Origin: Streptomyces polyasparticus
GTDB taxonomy: Bacteria; Actinomycetota; Actinomycetes; Streptomycetales; Streptomycetaceae
Length of the DNA stretch: 64,000 nt
Reading direction: 5' to 3'
Assembly: GCF_014493765.1 (NCBI RefSeq)
Contig: NZ_JACTVJ010000001.1
Location: 62,001-126,000, forward strand
In this document: positions 28,909 to 37,390 of the stretch, in pieces
How positions within the stretch are numbered: the first letter of the stretch is position 1
Layout: every line of letters starts with the position of its first letter
Notes under the pieces: model-generated
Seen by the model: only the letters and a program-made list of their open reading frames with translations
The model's database searches: none
Told to the model about the DNA's origin: nothing
Translations under genes and position numbers: made by a program

Positions 28909-30579
28909 GTGGCGCGATCAAGAGCGCAGAGCGTACGGAGGGCCGTCTCCGCGGTGGCCGGCGGGGCCGACCCGCGGCAGCTGGCCGAGGAGGAGATCCG
29001 GCGCCGCGTCGGGGGCGCCGCCGAGGGCGGGCGCGGCGCGTTCGAGCCGCAGGAAGAGGGCATGGACCCGGCCGACTTCCCCGCCGCACGCGAACAGGGC
29101 GGCGCCCTCGCGACCCTCATGGTGCAGAAGACCGTCGCGCTCGACGAGGCCGGCGAGGCCCTGAACCAGAGCGAGCAGACCCGCGAGGGCGGCGAGCAGG
29201 TCCATGTGATCTGCCCGATGGTGCTGCCCAAGGGCCGCTCCTTCATCAGCATGCTGCCGGTGCTTCTGCTGGTCGTCATCGGTGTCGTGGGCACCGTCAT
29301 CGTGTCGGCGACGGATGAATCGCCGCTGACCAACCCGCTGTTCGGCCTGCACTACTGGGTCATCGCGCTCGCCGCGGTCGCCTTCGTGTGGTGGCGGCAG
29401 GGCATGGTGATGGTGCCGGACGGCTGCCAGGCCCTGATCACCCGCTTCGGCAAGCTGGAGAAGGTGGTCGGCCCGGGCCGCGTCACCCTCATCAGCCCGT
29501 GGAAGCGCGTCTCGTACATCGTCAACACCACCCGCGAGTACCCCTTCAACGCCCCCGTGCGCGAGGCGCCCACCAAGGGCGGCGTGAAGGCCTCGATCGA
29601 TCTGTTCATCCAGTTCCGGATCAGCGACCCCACCGAGTTCGTGTACACGCTCGGCGCGGTCCGCGGCTTCGAGGAGAAGCTCGCCAACGCGGTCAGCGAG
29701 ACCATCCGCAGCCTCATCTACGAGCAGGAGGCGGCGGGCATCTACGACATGGTCGGCGAGGACACCAGCCGGCTCCTGGAACAGCTCAACCAGCAGTTCC
29801 GCCCCGCGGTCGAGCTCACCAACGCCAACATCACGCACGCCGAGCCCTCCGACCAGGCGTACCGGATGGACCTCGCCGCACCCGAGATGGTGCGGATGGC
29901 GAAGGAGGCCTACACCCACGAGTACGCGTTGATGCTCCGCAAGGAGCAGGACGAGGGCGACCTGACCAAGGAGCTCGCGACCAGCCACGAGACGCTCTCC
30001 GCGATCCAGGCCGACATCGCCCAGTACCAGGCCCGGATGGACACCGCCGTCGAACGCGAGACCAACCGCGCCCAGGCACTCGCCCACCAGCGTTACGTAC
30101 AGGCCGAGTCGGAGGCGAAGGCCAACGCGGCGCTGCTCGAAGCGCAGGCGCTCGACATCCGGGCGGTGACCGCGGCCGAGGCGCCGGAGATCCTCGAATA
30201 CCGCTATCAGCAGCAGATCCTCGACACCCTGGAACAGGTCGCCGACCATCTGCCGCACCTGGTGCGGATCGGCGGCGCGGAGGCCGACGGCAGCCTCGGC
30301 GTGGACTTCCTGCGCCTGGCAAGGGAGTTGGTGGGCGAGCACGGCGACGAACTGTTCACCGAGGCCGACACGGCGGCCGTACGGGACCGTCTCGACGAGG
30401 TCGCGGCACGGATCGCCGCACGGCAGGGCGAGATCGACGAGCTGCTCGCGGCGGAGCGGCCGACGGTCGTGGCGGTCGTGGAGGAGGACGGGCCGGCCGT
30501 CGCCGGCGAAGCCGGACCCACCGTCATGGAAGCGGCCGCCCCCACCGTCACCGAGGCCGAGGAAGGCGACGAAGCATGA
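28909..30579 (+). CDS. SPFH/band-7 membrane protein A
   Basis: This 556-residue protein has an N-terminal cytoplasmic region (about 115 residues) and two membrane segments (about 117-137 and 147-163). An SPFH/band-7 domain follows (about 165-330; GMVMVPDGCQALITRFGKLEKVVGPGR), then a long Ala/Glu-rich coiled coil (330-460) and an acidic tail. The coding start is placed at GTG 28909 because of the GAGGGAG site 7 bp before it; the frame is open to 28855. SPFH proteins form large ring assemblies at membranes, as in flotillins and stomatins. The gene overlaps the next SPFH gene by ATGA, so both products probably form one complex. Confidence 0.85.
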   Translation: MARSRAQSVRRAVSAVAGGADPRQLAEEEIRRRVGGAAEGGRGAFEPQEEGMDPADFPAAREQGGALATLMVQKTVALDEAGEALNQSEQTREGGEQVHVICPMVLPKGRSFISMLPVLLLVVIGVVGTVIVSATDESPLTNPLFGLHYWVIALAAVAFVWWRQGMVMVPDGCQALITRFGKLEKVVGPGRVTLISPWKRVSYIVNTTREYPFNAPVREAPTKGGVKASIDLFIQFRISDPTEFVYTLGAVRGFEEKLANAVSETIRSLIYEQEAAGIYDMVGEDTSRLLEQLNQQFRPAVELTNANITHAEPSDQAYRMDLAAPEMVRMAKEAYTHEYALMLRKEQDEGDLTKELATSHETLSAIQADIAQYQARMDTAVERETNRAQALAHQRYVQAESEAKANAALLEAQALDIRAVTAAEAPEILEYRYQQQILDTLEQVADHLPHLVRIGGAEADGSLGVDFLRLARELVGEHGDELFTEADTAAVRDRLDEVAARIAARQGEIDELLAAERPTVVAVVEEDGPAVAGEAGPTVMEAAAPTVTEAEEGDEA

Positions 30580-31916
30580 GCACCCCTCGTACCCACCGCA
30601 GGTCGGTCATCTCCGAGGCCGTCGCGCCCTGGGGCCGCGTCGCACAGCTGCTCCGCGGCGGCGAGGCCGGCACCCTGATCCCGGTCATCATCCCGCGCAG
30701 CACCCGCCGCCTGTGGTGGATGCTGCCGCTCTGGCTCGGCCTGTTCACGCTGCTCTCCGGCGTCATGCTGTCCCTGCGCGAAGCCGGCTCGGACGGCCTC
30801 GGCGGACTCGCGTACGGCACGCTCGCGACGCTCTCCTACACGGCGGGCGCGCTGTTCCTGGTGATCGGCGCCCTGTGGTGGTGGCGCTCCTCGATCGTCG
30901 AGATCGAGCAGGGCACCAACGGCGTCCTGACCCGCTACGGAGCCGTCACGCGCACCCTCGAAGCGGGCCGCCACTACCTGTGGCACCCCTGGTCGCGGGT
31001 GGACTTCGTGGTCGACACGGCAACCGAAATCCCGTACTCCGCCCCGGTGATGGCCTGCCCGACCCGCGAGAACGTGCCGCTGCGCTCGATCGAGTTCTTC
31101 CTCAAGTTCCGTATCACCGACGCGGTCCTGTTCGTACGGACCATCGGCGCCGGCAACTTCGACCTGGTGCTCTCCAGCGCGGTCCAGGACGCCATCCGCC
31201 AGCGCGCCCGCATCATCTCCACCGAGCGCGCCTACGACCTGCGCGGCTCGGACGTGGCCGACATGCAGCAGCTCCTCAACCGCCAGCTCGACCGCTACGG
31301 CGTCCGCATCACCGGCTGCAACATCCCGGACGTCCAGCTCCCCACGCAGTACCAGCAGCACCTGGCCACCCGCGAGCGGGTCGCCAAGGAGCGCACGGCG
31401 TACGAGCAGGAGTGGGGCCTGACGCGCAAGCGCCGTATCGACAGCCTGGGCATGGACATCGAGCGCGCCAAGAAGGTGCGCGACGCCCGCATCGTCGAGG
31501 TCAAGGCGGCCCTCAACAAGGCGCGCGAGCAGGTCGCCCAGCTCCTGGAGGAGCAGGAGACCAACGCGCAGCGGGTCCGCTTCGAGATCGAGACCCGCGG
31601 CCGCAGCGGCCTGATCTCCGCCGAGAACGAGGCCCGCGCCCAGCGCGCCCTGGCCCAGGCCTACCGCGACAACCGCGCGGTCCTCCAGTACGAACTGGCC
31701 CGCCGCCGCCTCGACGTGGGCGCGGAACTCGCCTCGAAGGCCCCGCAGCCGGTCGTGGTCCGCACGGACGGCGGAGCGGGCACCGGCGACACCTCGGCCC
31801 TGTCCACCCTCCTCGCGGCCCAACTCCTGCCGCGCATGACGCCGTTGCCCCAGGGGCGCGGCGAGGTGCGGGCGCTGCGGGAGTACTTCGACGGGGAGGG
31901 GCAGGGGGAGGACTGA
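30576..31916 (+). CDS. SPFH/band-7 membrane protein B
   Basis: The 446-residue protein shares the layout of the preceding gene product: a short cytoplasmic arm, two membrane helices (about 48-67 and 83-101) and an SPFH domain (about 105-270; IEQGTNGVLTRYGAVTRTLEAGR). A coiled-coil region rich in Arg, Glu and Ala follows (about 270-390), then a short disordered C-terminus. ATG 30576 overlaps the stop of protein A (ATGA). A strong bidirectional terminator follows at 31928. The pair is related but clearly diverged, suggesting a hetero-oligomer similar to HflK/HflC in principle (inference); no protease gene is adjacent. Confidence 0.85.
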   Translation: MSTPRTHRRSVISEAVAPWGRVAQLLRGGEAGTLIPVIIPRSTRRLWWMLPLWLGLFTLLSGVMLSLREAGSDGLGGLAYGTLATLSYTAGALFLVIGALWWWRSSIVEIEQGTNGVLTRYGAVTRTLEAGRHYLWHPWSRVDFVVDTATEIPYSAPVMACPTRENVPLRSIEFFLKFRITDAVLFVRTIGAGNFDLVLSSAVQDAIRQRARIISTERAYDLRGSDVADMQQLLNRQLDRYGVRITGCNIPDVQLPTQYQQHLATRERVAKERTAYEQEWGLTRKRRIDSLGMDIERAKKVRDARIVEVKAALNKAREQVAQLLEEQETNAQRVRFEIETRGRSGLISAENEARAQRALAQAYRDNRAVLQYELARRRLDVGAELASKAPQPVVVRTDGGAGTGDTSALSTLLAAQLLPRMTPLPQGRGEVRALREYFDGEGQGED

Positions 31917-31927
31917 CGCGGCAGTGA

Positions 31928-31975
31928 CAGAAATGGGGGCTGCCCGGGCGTGAGCCCGGGCAGCCCCCATTTCTG
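31928..31975. terminator. Strong bidirectional terminator
   Basis: Two perfect 22-base arms (31928-31949 and 31954-31975) with a GTGA loop lie between the convergent SPFH and CBM3-GH16 genes. Runs of A and T at the arm ends give a U-rich side in both directions. Confidence 0.9.
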
Positions 31976-31989
31976 CTGCGTGTCCTCGG

Positions 31990-33420
31990 TCAGTCGCTCT
32001 TCGACGTGTCGAAGTATCCGACGCCGCCCTCCTGGAACGACTTCGCCGCCTGCTCGGCCTCCTCGGCCGTCAGCGTCTGGCCGGCGACTTGGTACACCCA
32101 GTCGATCTGCATGTCCCAGGCCCGCTCACCGGAGAGCGGCTTGTCCAGGTCCACGAACCAGGTGTTGAAGTTGATGTGCATGTCCGAGCGCGGCACGTAG
32201 GCCTTCTTGCTGCGGTACAGCGTCTTGCCGTCCATGCTGTACGTGACGCCGTCCTCGTCCACCACGATCAGCATCGTGTGCCAGCCGCCCAGGCGCTGGT
32301 CGTGCTCGCGGGTGACGCGTGCGCCGATGTCGTCGAGATTGTCGTTGCGCCAGGTCGTGGTGGTCAGCCGCGGACCCACGGCGCCCCAGCCGCCGTTCGG
32401 CATGTACTCGAAGTCGAGCTCGCTGTACTTGGCGCCCTTGCCACCGATGGTGAAGAAGGTCTGCTGGATCGGGTCGCCGTTCTTGCCGGCGGCCGGCTTG
32501 TCGGAGAACTTGATCCGCGCGGCGTAGGTGCCGGTCCGGAACGTTCCGTTCCTGGTGCCGATCGCCGACTGGCTGGTGCCCGCCTTGGTGCCGTCCGTGG
32601 CGGCCCTGAGATTGAGGACCTGCCCGTCGATTGCGTCCTTCGCGCCGGGGAAGGAGATGCCCTCCGGCTGCCAGGTGTCCTCGATACCGGGACCGCCCTC
32701 GCTGGAGCGCACCAGCCAGTTGTGCTTGAACAGCGCGGTGTCCTTGGGGCCCTGGTAGTTGAAGTTGTCGAACACGGCGCCCTGCGGGAGCTCGGTGAAA
32801 CCGCCGGCGGCGGTGCGGCCGGTCCCGCCGTCCGGCTCCTTGCCCCAGGCGAGCTCACCCTGCCGGTAGGCCGCGATCTGCTCGGATTCCGTATAGGCGG
32901 TCTTCGCCGCATCGAACGACCAGTCGTCGTCCTGCTGCAGGGGCTTGTGGTCGGTACGGAACAGCTGCAGTTCCAGACCCTTGCTGTTGCCGCCCGGCGC
33001 CACTGTGCCGGACTTGTCCGAGAAGCCCAATTCCAGGTAGTGATCTGCCTTTTCGCTGGGCTTGTCCATGGTGACGATCGTCCCGGACAGGTTCGAGCAG
33101 CCGATGTGGGCTTCGACGCAGTTGAAGGCGTACGAGGCGTCGTCCTCGGCCGTGAAGTAGTAGCGCAGCTTCACTTCGCTGAGCGGCAGGGGCTTGTCGG
33201 ACGTGTTCAGAACCTCGAGCCAGGGGCGTGCCGCATCGGACTCGGCCTTGGTCTCGGTGCGATAACGCACCGTAAGGTCTGGTTCGTCCGGATTGAAGTG
33301 GTTGTACAGCGGTTTGGCGGCAAGAGCCGCACCGGCGATGACCGCCACGGCGAGCAGGACTTTGAACGCTCGGGCTATTCGGCTGCGGCCACGAGGCCGA
33401 CGGCGGCGAGTTGACGCCAC
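31990..33420 (-). CDS. Membrane-anchored CBM3 plus GH16-like protein
   Basis: This 476-residue protein starts with an Arg-rich stretch and a single hydrophobic helix (about 18-38), either an anchor or an uncleaved signal. A CBM3-like domain follows (about 50-180: RPWLEVLNTSDKPLPLSEVKL, LRYYFT). A concanavalin-like domain (about 205-455) contains ELDFE near residue 334, matching the GH16 ExDxE active-site pattern. The enzyme should sit outside the membrane and bind or cut a beta-glycan. GTG 33420 has an AAGGAG site. It diverges from the UDP-sugar dehydrogenase/glycan synthase genes, so it may trim, release or organise that polymer (inference). Substrate is unknown; CBM3 points to cellulose- or chitin-like chains. 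Confidence 0.8.
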   Translation of the reverse strand: MASTRRRRPRGRSRIARAFKVLLAVAVIAGAALAAKPLYNHFNPDEPDLTVRYRTETKAESDAARPWLEVLNTSDKPLPLSEVKLRYYFTAEDDASYAFNCVEAHIGCSNLSGTIVTMDKPSEKADHYLELGFSDKSGTVAPGGNSKGLELQLFRTDHKPLQQDDDWSFDAAKTAYTESEQIAAYRQGELAWGKEPDGGTGRTAAGGFTELPQGAVFDNFNYQGPKDTALFKHNWLVRSSEGGPGIEDTWQPEGISFPGAKDAIDGQVLNLRAATDGTKAGTSQSAIGTRNGTFRTGTYAARIKFSDKPAAGKNGDPIQQTFFTIGGKGAKYSELDFEYMPNGGWGAVGPRLTTTTWRNDNLDDIGARVTREHDQRLGGWHTMLIVVDEDGVTYSMDGKTLYRSKKAYVPRSDMHINFNTWFVDLDKPLSGERAWDMQIDWVYQVAGQTLTAEEAEQAAKSFQEGGVGYFDTSKSD

Positions 33421-33570
33421 GGTGACTCCTTGGGGGGCGCGGGGGCGATGCGCGCCCGGCTGCTGGAACGGCGCCGAGACTACCCGCTGCGAACGGGTGG
33501 GGCGGGTGGGCGGCGAAGTGACGGATGGGTAACGGAGGATGAGGTTCCTTGTTACCAGTGGGTTCTTCGC

Positions 33571-33594
33571 AGGGGGTGACTATCCAGGGGGTGA
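33571..33594. repeat. Direct repeat AGGGGGTGA, possible activator site
   Basis: AGGGGGTGA occurs at 33571-33579 and 33586-33594, with a 15-bp period. Half-sites on nearly the same helix face upstream of a promoter suit a response-regulator or activator binding site (inference). Confidence 0.4.
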
Positions 33595-33608
33595 AAGGGT
33601 TGTACGTC

Positions 33609-33630
33609 GGTTCCTGTGAGAAGAGGAACC
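33609..33630. promoter_or_regulatory. Hairpin / inverted repeat upstream of the UDP-sugar dehydrogenase
   Basis: GGTTCCT-N8-AGGAACC is a perfect 7-bp inverted repeat. It lies upstream of the suggested TACCAT promoter, so it is more likely a protein-binding site than an RNA structure. Confidence 0.4.
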
Positions 33631-33748
33631 ATGTGCGAGTTGTGAAGGCTTGGCCAATCCTCGCTACCATCGCGAGTCGATTATTCGATTCTTGAGAGAA
33701 CTGGGCGCCTGCCACCGGGGGGTCGGCGCGGTGGTGGAAAGCGTGGCC

Positions 33749-35020
33749 GTGAACAGAACCGCAGCTGTTGATCTGGTCGTTGTCGGACTTGGCTACGTCG
33801 GCCTGCCGCTCGCCCGTGCCGCCAGCGCATCCGGGCTGAAGGTGGTCGGACTCGACCGCAGTGCACCGGTCATCGAGGGGCTCAACTCGGGTGTTTCGCA
33901 CATCGACGACATCAGCGACGCGGATGTCCAGGCGATGGTCGGGCGCGGCTTCCGTGCCGTCGACAGCCCGGAGGTCATAGCCGAGGCGGCCGCCGTCGTC
34001 ATCTGCGTGCCCACCCCGCTGACCGATCACGGGGCTCCCGAGCTGGGTGCGGTGAACGCCGCGGTCGCCGACATTGCCGCCCACATGCTCCCGGGCACCC
34101 TGGTGGTCCTCGAGTCCACCACGTACCCGGGCACCACTGACGAGGTGGTCCGGCCCGCGCTGGAGGCCGGTGGCCTCACGGCCGGCGTCGACTTCCACCT
34201 CGCCTTCTCGCCCGAGCGCATCGACCCGGGCAACCCGACGTACGGCCTGGAGAACACCCCCAAGGTCGTCGGCGGCACCACGCCCGACTGCACCAAGGCC
34301 GCCCGTGCCCTGTACGAGGGGTTCGTCGGCGGGGTCGTCGAGGCCAAGGGCACGCGTGAGGCCGAGATGGCCAAGCTGCTCGAGAACACCTACCGGCATG
34401 TGAACATCGCCCTCGTCAACGAGATGGCCATGTTCTGCCGCGAGATCGGCGTCGACCTCTGGGACTCGATCCGCTGCGCCTCCAGCAAGCCCTTCGGCTT
34501 CGCCCCCTTCTACCCGGGTCCGGGTGTCGGCGGGCACTGCATCCCGATCGACCCCAACTACCTCTCGTACAAGGTGCGCTCGCTCGGCATCCCGTTCCGT
34601 TTCGTGGAGCTGGCGCAGGAGATCAACCAGCGGATGCCCGCCCATGTCGTCTCCCGCGCCGCCGACCTGCTCAACGAGCAGGGCAAGCCCGTCCGCGGCT
34701 CGAAGGTGCTGCTCCTCGGCGTGACGTACAAGCCGGACATCTCGGATCAGCGTGAGAGTCCTGCCGTCGATGTCGCCGAGCTGCTGCTCGAACGCGGCGC
34801 CGACCTCGTCTACTACGACCCGCGCGTCGAGGGCTGGACCGTCGAGGGCACCGAGGTGCCGCGGGCCGACGATTACCTCGAGGGCGCCGCGCAGGCCGAC
34901 CTGACCATCCTGCTTCAGCACCACAGCGAGCTGGACCTGGACAAGCTGGCCGACCACGCCACGATGCTCTTCGACACCCGAGGCAAGTCCGCCGACCACC
35001 CCCAGGTAGTCAAGCTGTGA
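33749..35020 (+). CDS. UDP-sugar 6-dehydrogenase (WbpA/Ugd type)
   Basis: The 423-residue protein has the NAD-binding motif [10 protein letters not shown] near residues 11-20, the middle ESTTYPGTT and SPERIDPGN segments, and [11 protein letters not shown] with the catalytic cysteine near residue 263. A C-terminal UDP-binding domain follows ([15 protein letters not shown]). It belongs to the UDP-glucose/UDP-GlcNAc dehydrogenase family and looks closer to the WbpA-type members, so it makes a UDP-hexuronic acid or UDP-N-acetylhexosaminuronic acid. GTG 33749 is chosen for its GGAAAG site; earlier in-frame starts exist. Its stop overlaps the start of the glycan synthase gene (GTGA), strongly suggesting that its product feeds that enzyme. 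Confidence 0.9.
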   Translation: MNRTAAVDLVVVGLGYVGLPLARAASASGLKVVGLDRSAPVIEGLNSGVSHIDDISDADVQAMVGRGFRAVDSPEVIAEAAAVVICVPTPLTDHGAPELGAVNAAVADIAAHMLPGTLVVLESTTYPGTTDEVVRPALEAGGLTAGVDFHLAFSPERIDPGNPTYGLENTPKVVGGTTPDCTKAARALYEGFVGGVVEAKGTREAEMAKLLENTYRHVNIALVNEMAMFCREIGVDLWDSIRCASSKPFGFAPFYPGPGVGGHCIPIDPNYLSYKVRSLGIPFRFVELAQEINQRMPAHVVSRAADLLNEQGKPVRGSKVLLLGVTYKPDISDQRESPAVDVAELLLERGADLVYYDPRVEGWTVEGTEVPRADDYLEGAAQADLTILLQHHSELDLDKLADHATMLFDTRGKSADHPQVVKL

Positions 35021-37287
35021 GCGATACGGACACGTACATACCGGGCGCCGTCGACACCGACGGCCGCCGCCGGCACAAGCGCCGACGACATCTGAAGGTG
35101 TCGTACATCTTCTTCATCGCCATCGCCGCGGTGATCGCCTCGAAGCTGGACCCGGACTCGCTCCACCTGTACTCGTTCGGTGCGATGGGTCTGCTGACCC
35201 TGAAGATGTTCGGCGCGCTCTTCTACCGGCCCGCCAAGGCGGACCGCGAACAGCTGATGTACCTCGACAACGCGTGGGTCACCGCGGTCATCCCGATCTA
35301 CAACGAGGACCCGGTGATGTTCGAGCAGGGCATGCGCTCCCTGCTCGCCCAGAGCCGGCTCCCCAACGAGATCCACATCATCGACGACTGCAGCGCGGAC
35401 CCCGGAGGCATCCGGGCGGCCAAGAAGATGCGCCGTGAGTTCGAGGCCAAGGGCGTCAAGTACACCGTCAGCATCCAGCCCGTGAACAAGGGCAAGCGCG
35501 AGGCACTCGCGCTCGGCTTCGAGGCGGCGCCGTACACGGATCTGTTCCTGTGCGTGGACTCCGACACCGTGCTCTCCCGCGACACCGTCCGTGAGCTGCT
35601 GCTGCCCATGGCCGACCCGAAGATCATGGCCTCGACCGGCATGGTGCTCGCGCTCAACCACGACAGCAACATCTTCACCCGGCTCCAGGACCTCAGGTAC
35701 GGCAACTCGTTCCTCTTCGAGCGGGCCGCGTACTCCCGCCTGAAGTCGGTCCTGTGCTGCTGCGGCGCCCTGTCCGTGTACCGCGGCACCCTGGTGCGCA
35801 AGTATCTGCCGGACTTCCTCAACCAGCAGTTCCTCGGCAAGCCCGCCGTCTTCGGCGACGACCGCCGGATGACGAACTACTGCCTGATGGAAGGCCAGGT
35901 CGTCTTCCAGGAGACCGCCGTCGGCTACACCGCCGTCCCGGAGAAGCTGCCGCACTTCCTGCGCCAGCAGGTCCGCTGGAACAAGTCCTTCTTCCGCGAG
36001 TCCCTGTGGGCCTTCCGCAAGCAGAAGAAGTACCGCCCGGCCTTCTGGCTGACCTGCATGGAACTCGCCCTGTGGCTGATCTTCGGCTCGGCGATGTTCT
36101 ACTCCATGGTCATCCTGCCGATCATGCGCCCCGAGCAGTTCGTCAACCACATCGGCGACTACCTGATCTTCATGGTCCTGATGGGGTACCTGCGCAACGT
36201 CCGCTACCTGGACTTCCCGCGCCGCGGCATGGGCTTCATCAAGCGCTTCGGCATGTTCCTGCTCGCCCCGCTGTACGGCGTGATCCAGCTCCTGCTGCTC
36301 ACACCGCTGCGCTTCTACGCGCTGCTCACCCTGCACAAGGGCAGCTGGGGTACGCGTCAGGCCGGCGTCGAGGTCTCCGTGGCCGGCCACGAGGGCGAGA
36401 TCGCCGAGGTCTGGGAGGAGGAGGACCTCAACTCCTCGCGCCAGGTCTCCTCCACGATCGAGATGATGCGCCTCGAAGGCATCGCGCTCGCCCGCACACA
36501 GCCGCACCACACCGAGCGTCCGCTCGCGGGCCGTCCGTACCACGATGCGTACAGCGACGACGAGTTGAAGGACCTCGGCGCCAGCACTCCGCAGCAGCGG
36601 GTGGCGTGGAGCGGAGTACCGGGCGAACCGCAGCCCATCCCGCAGCAGGGACAGCGGCCCGTGTACCAGAACGGCCAGCCCACCCCGGCCCGCGCCCCCT
36701 ACCAGCAGCCGCAGCAGAGCGGGTACCCGCAGGCGCAGTACCCGCAGAACGGGTATCAGCAGAACGGGCACCCCCAGAACGGGCACCCGCAGGGGCAGTA
36801 CCAGCAGAACGGTTACCAGCAGAACGGTTACCCGCAGGACCAGCACGCCCCGGCCCGAGCACAGTCCCAGGGCGGCTACCAGCAGGGCGGCCACATCCCG
36901 CAGCAGCCGCAGGGACCGCACCCGATGGCGGGCCGGTCGCAGGGCGGTCAAGTCCCTTACGGACAGGGCGGTCCCGCGCCCCAGCAGGGTTACCCGCAGG
37001 GGCAGCAGCCGCAGGGCCAGTACCCGCAGGGCGGACAGCCGCAGGGCCAGTACCCGCAGGGCGGACAGCCGCAGGGGTACGGCCAGGGCGCCGGCCGTCC
37101 GCAGGGCGGACAGCCGTCCCGCATCCCGCAGCAGCCGCAGGCCGGCTATCAGCAGCAGCCGCGGCAGCCCGGTGGCTACGGGCAGCGGGGATACGACGGT
37201 ACGGAACCGCAGCCCGACCAGTACGGCAACAGCCGCCGCAGCCGCGAACCGCAGCCGCAGGACGGGTGGTTCGGCGAAGGCCGCTGA
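35017..37287 (+). CDS. Hyaluronan-synthase-like GT2 glycan synthase with disordered Q/P/G tail
   Basis: The 756-residue protein has two N-terminal membrane helices (about 28-70) and a GT2 domain with VDSDT near 181. GDDRRMTN follows near 279 and [12 protein letters not shown] near 317, then three or more C-terminal membrane segments to about 450. The GDDR-x-x-TN and QQ-x-RW-x-KS-[FY]-FRE signatures, and the preceding NQQFLG segment, are characteristic of hyaluronan synthases and their relatives. From about residue 520 to the end follows a low-complexity tail of NGYQ, YPQG and GGQPQG units. It should polymerise and export a glycan, using the uronic acid nucleotide made by the overlapping upstream gene. 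The true polymer is unknown; hyaluronan is not proved. Confidence 0.85.
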   Translation: MSDTDTYIPGAVDTDGRRRHKRRRHLKVSYIFFIAIAAVIASKLDPDSLHLYSFGAMGLLTLKMFGALFYRPAKADREQLMYLDNAWVTAVIPIYNEDPVMFEQGMRSLLAQSRLPNEIHIIDDCSADPGGIRAAKKMRREFEAKGVKYTVSIQPVNKGKREALALGFEAAPYTDLFLCVDSDTVLSRDTVRELLLPMADPKIMASTGMVLALNHDSNIFTRLQDLRYGNSFLFERAAYSRLKSVLCCCGALSVYRGTLVRKYLPDFLNQQFLGKPAVFGDDRRMTNYCLMEGQVVFQETAVGYTAVPEKLPHFLRQQVRWNKSFFRESLWAFRKQKKYRPAFWLTCMELALWLIFGSAMFYSMVILPIMRPEQFVNHIGDYLIFMVLMGYLRNVRYLDFPRRGMGFIKRFGMFLLAPLYGVIQLLLLTPLRFYALLTLHKGSWGTRQAGVEVSVAGHEGEIAEVWEEEDLNSSRQVSSTIEMMRLEGIALARTQPHHTERPLAGRPYHDAYSDDELKDLGASTPQQRVAWSGVPGEPQPIPQQGQRPVYQNGQPTPARAPYQQPQQSGYPQAQYPQNGYQQNGHPQNGHPQGQYQQNGYQQNGYPQDQHAPARAQSQGGYQQGGHIPQQPQGPHPMAGRSQGGQVPYGQGGPAPQQGYPQGQQPQGQYPQGGQPQGQYPQGGQPQGYGQGAGRPQGGQPSRIPQQPQAGYQQQPRQPGGYGQRGYDGTEPQPDQYGNSRRSREPQPQDGWFGEGR

Positions 37288-37330
37288 CAGAAGAGCGGTC
37301 CGCGGGCGAACAGCCGCGTGGACCGCACGC

Positions 37331-37373
37331 AAAGGGGCGGGGCCCGGTGTCGATCACCGGGCCCCGCCCCTTT
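37331..37373. terminator. Strong bidirectional terminator
   Basis: Perfect 19-base arms (37331-37349 and 37355-37373) with a 5-base loop; AAA and TTT ends make it work in both directions. It separates the convergent synthase and deacetylase genes. Confidence 0.92.
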
Positions 37374-37390
37374 TCCCGACGGCCCCGCCC

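Larger units (their letters stand above)
33421..33748. other. 328-bp divergent intergenic region of the polysaccharide locus
   Basis: This gap separates the leftward CBM3-GH16 gene and the rightward dehydrogenase-synthase unit. It holds a direct repeat (33571-33594), a hairpin (33609-33630) and a possible rightward -10 TACCAT (33665-33670) with TTGTGA 19 bp before it. No gene is evident. The frame upstream of the dehydrogenase start stays open to 33650 but lacks family similarity. Confidence 0.6.

Noticed and set aside
33540-33640. Riboswitch upstream of the UDP-sugar dehydrogenase
   Set aside because: I could not match any known aptamer core (c-di-GMP, c-di-AMP), and the only hairpin lies upstream of the likely promoter.
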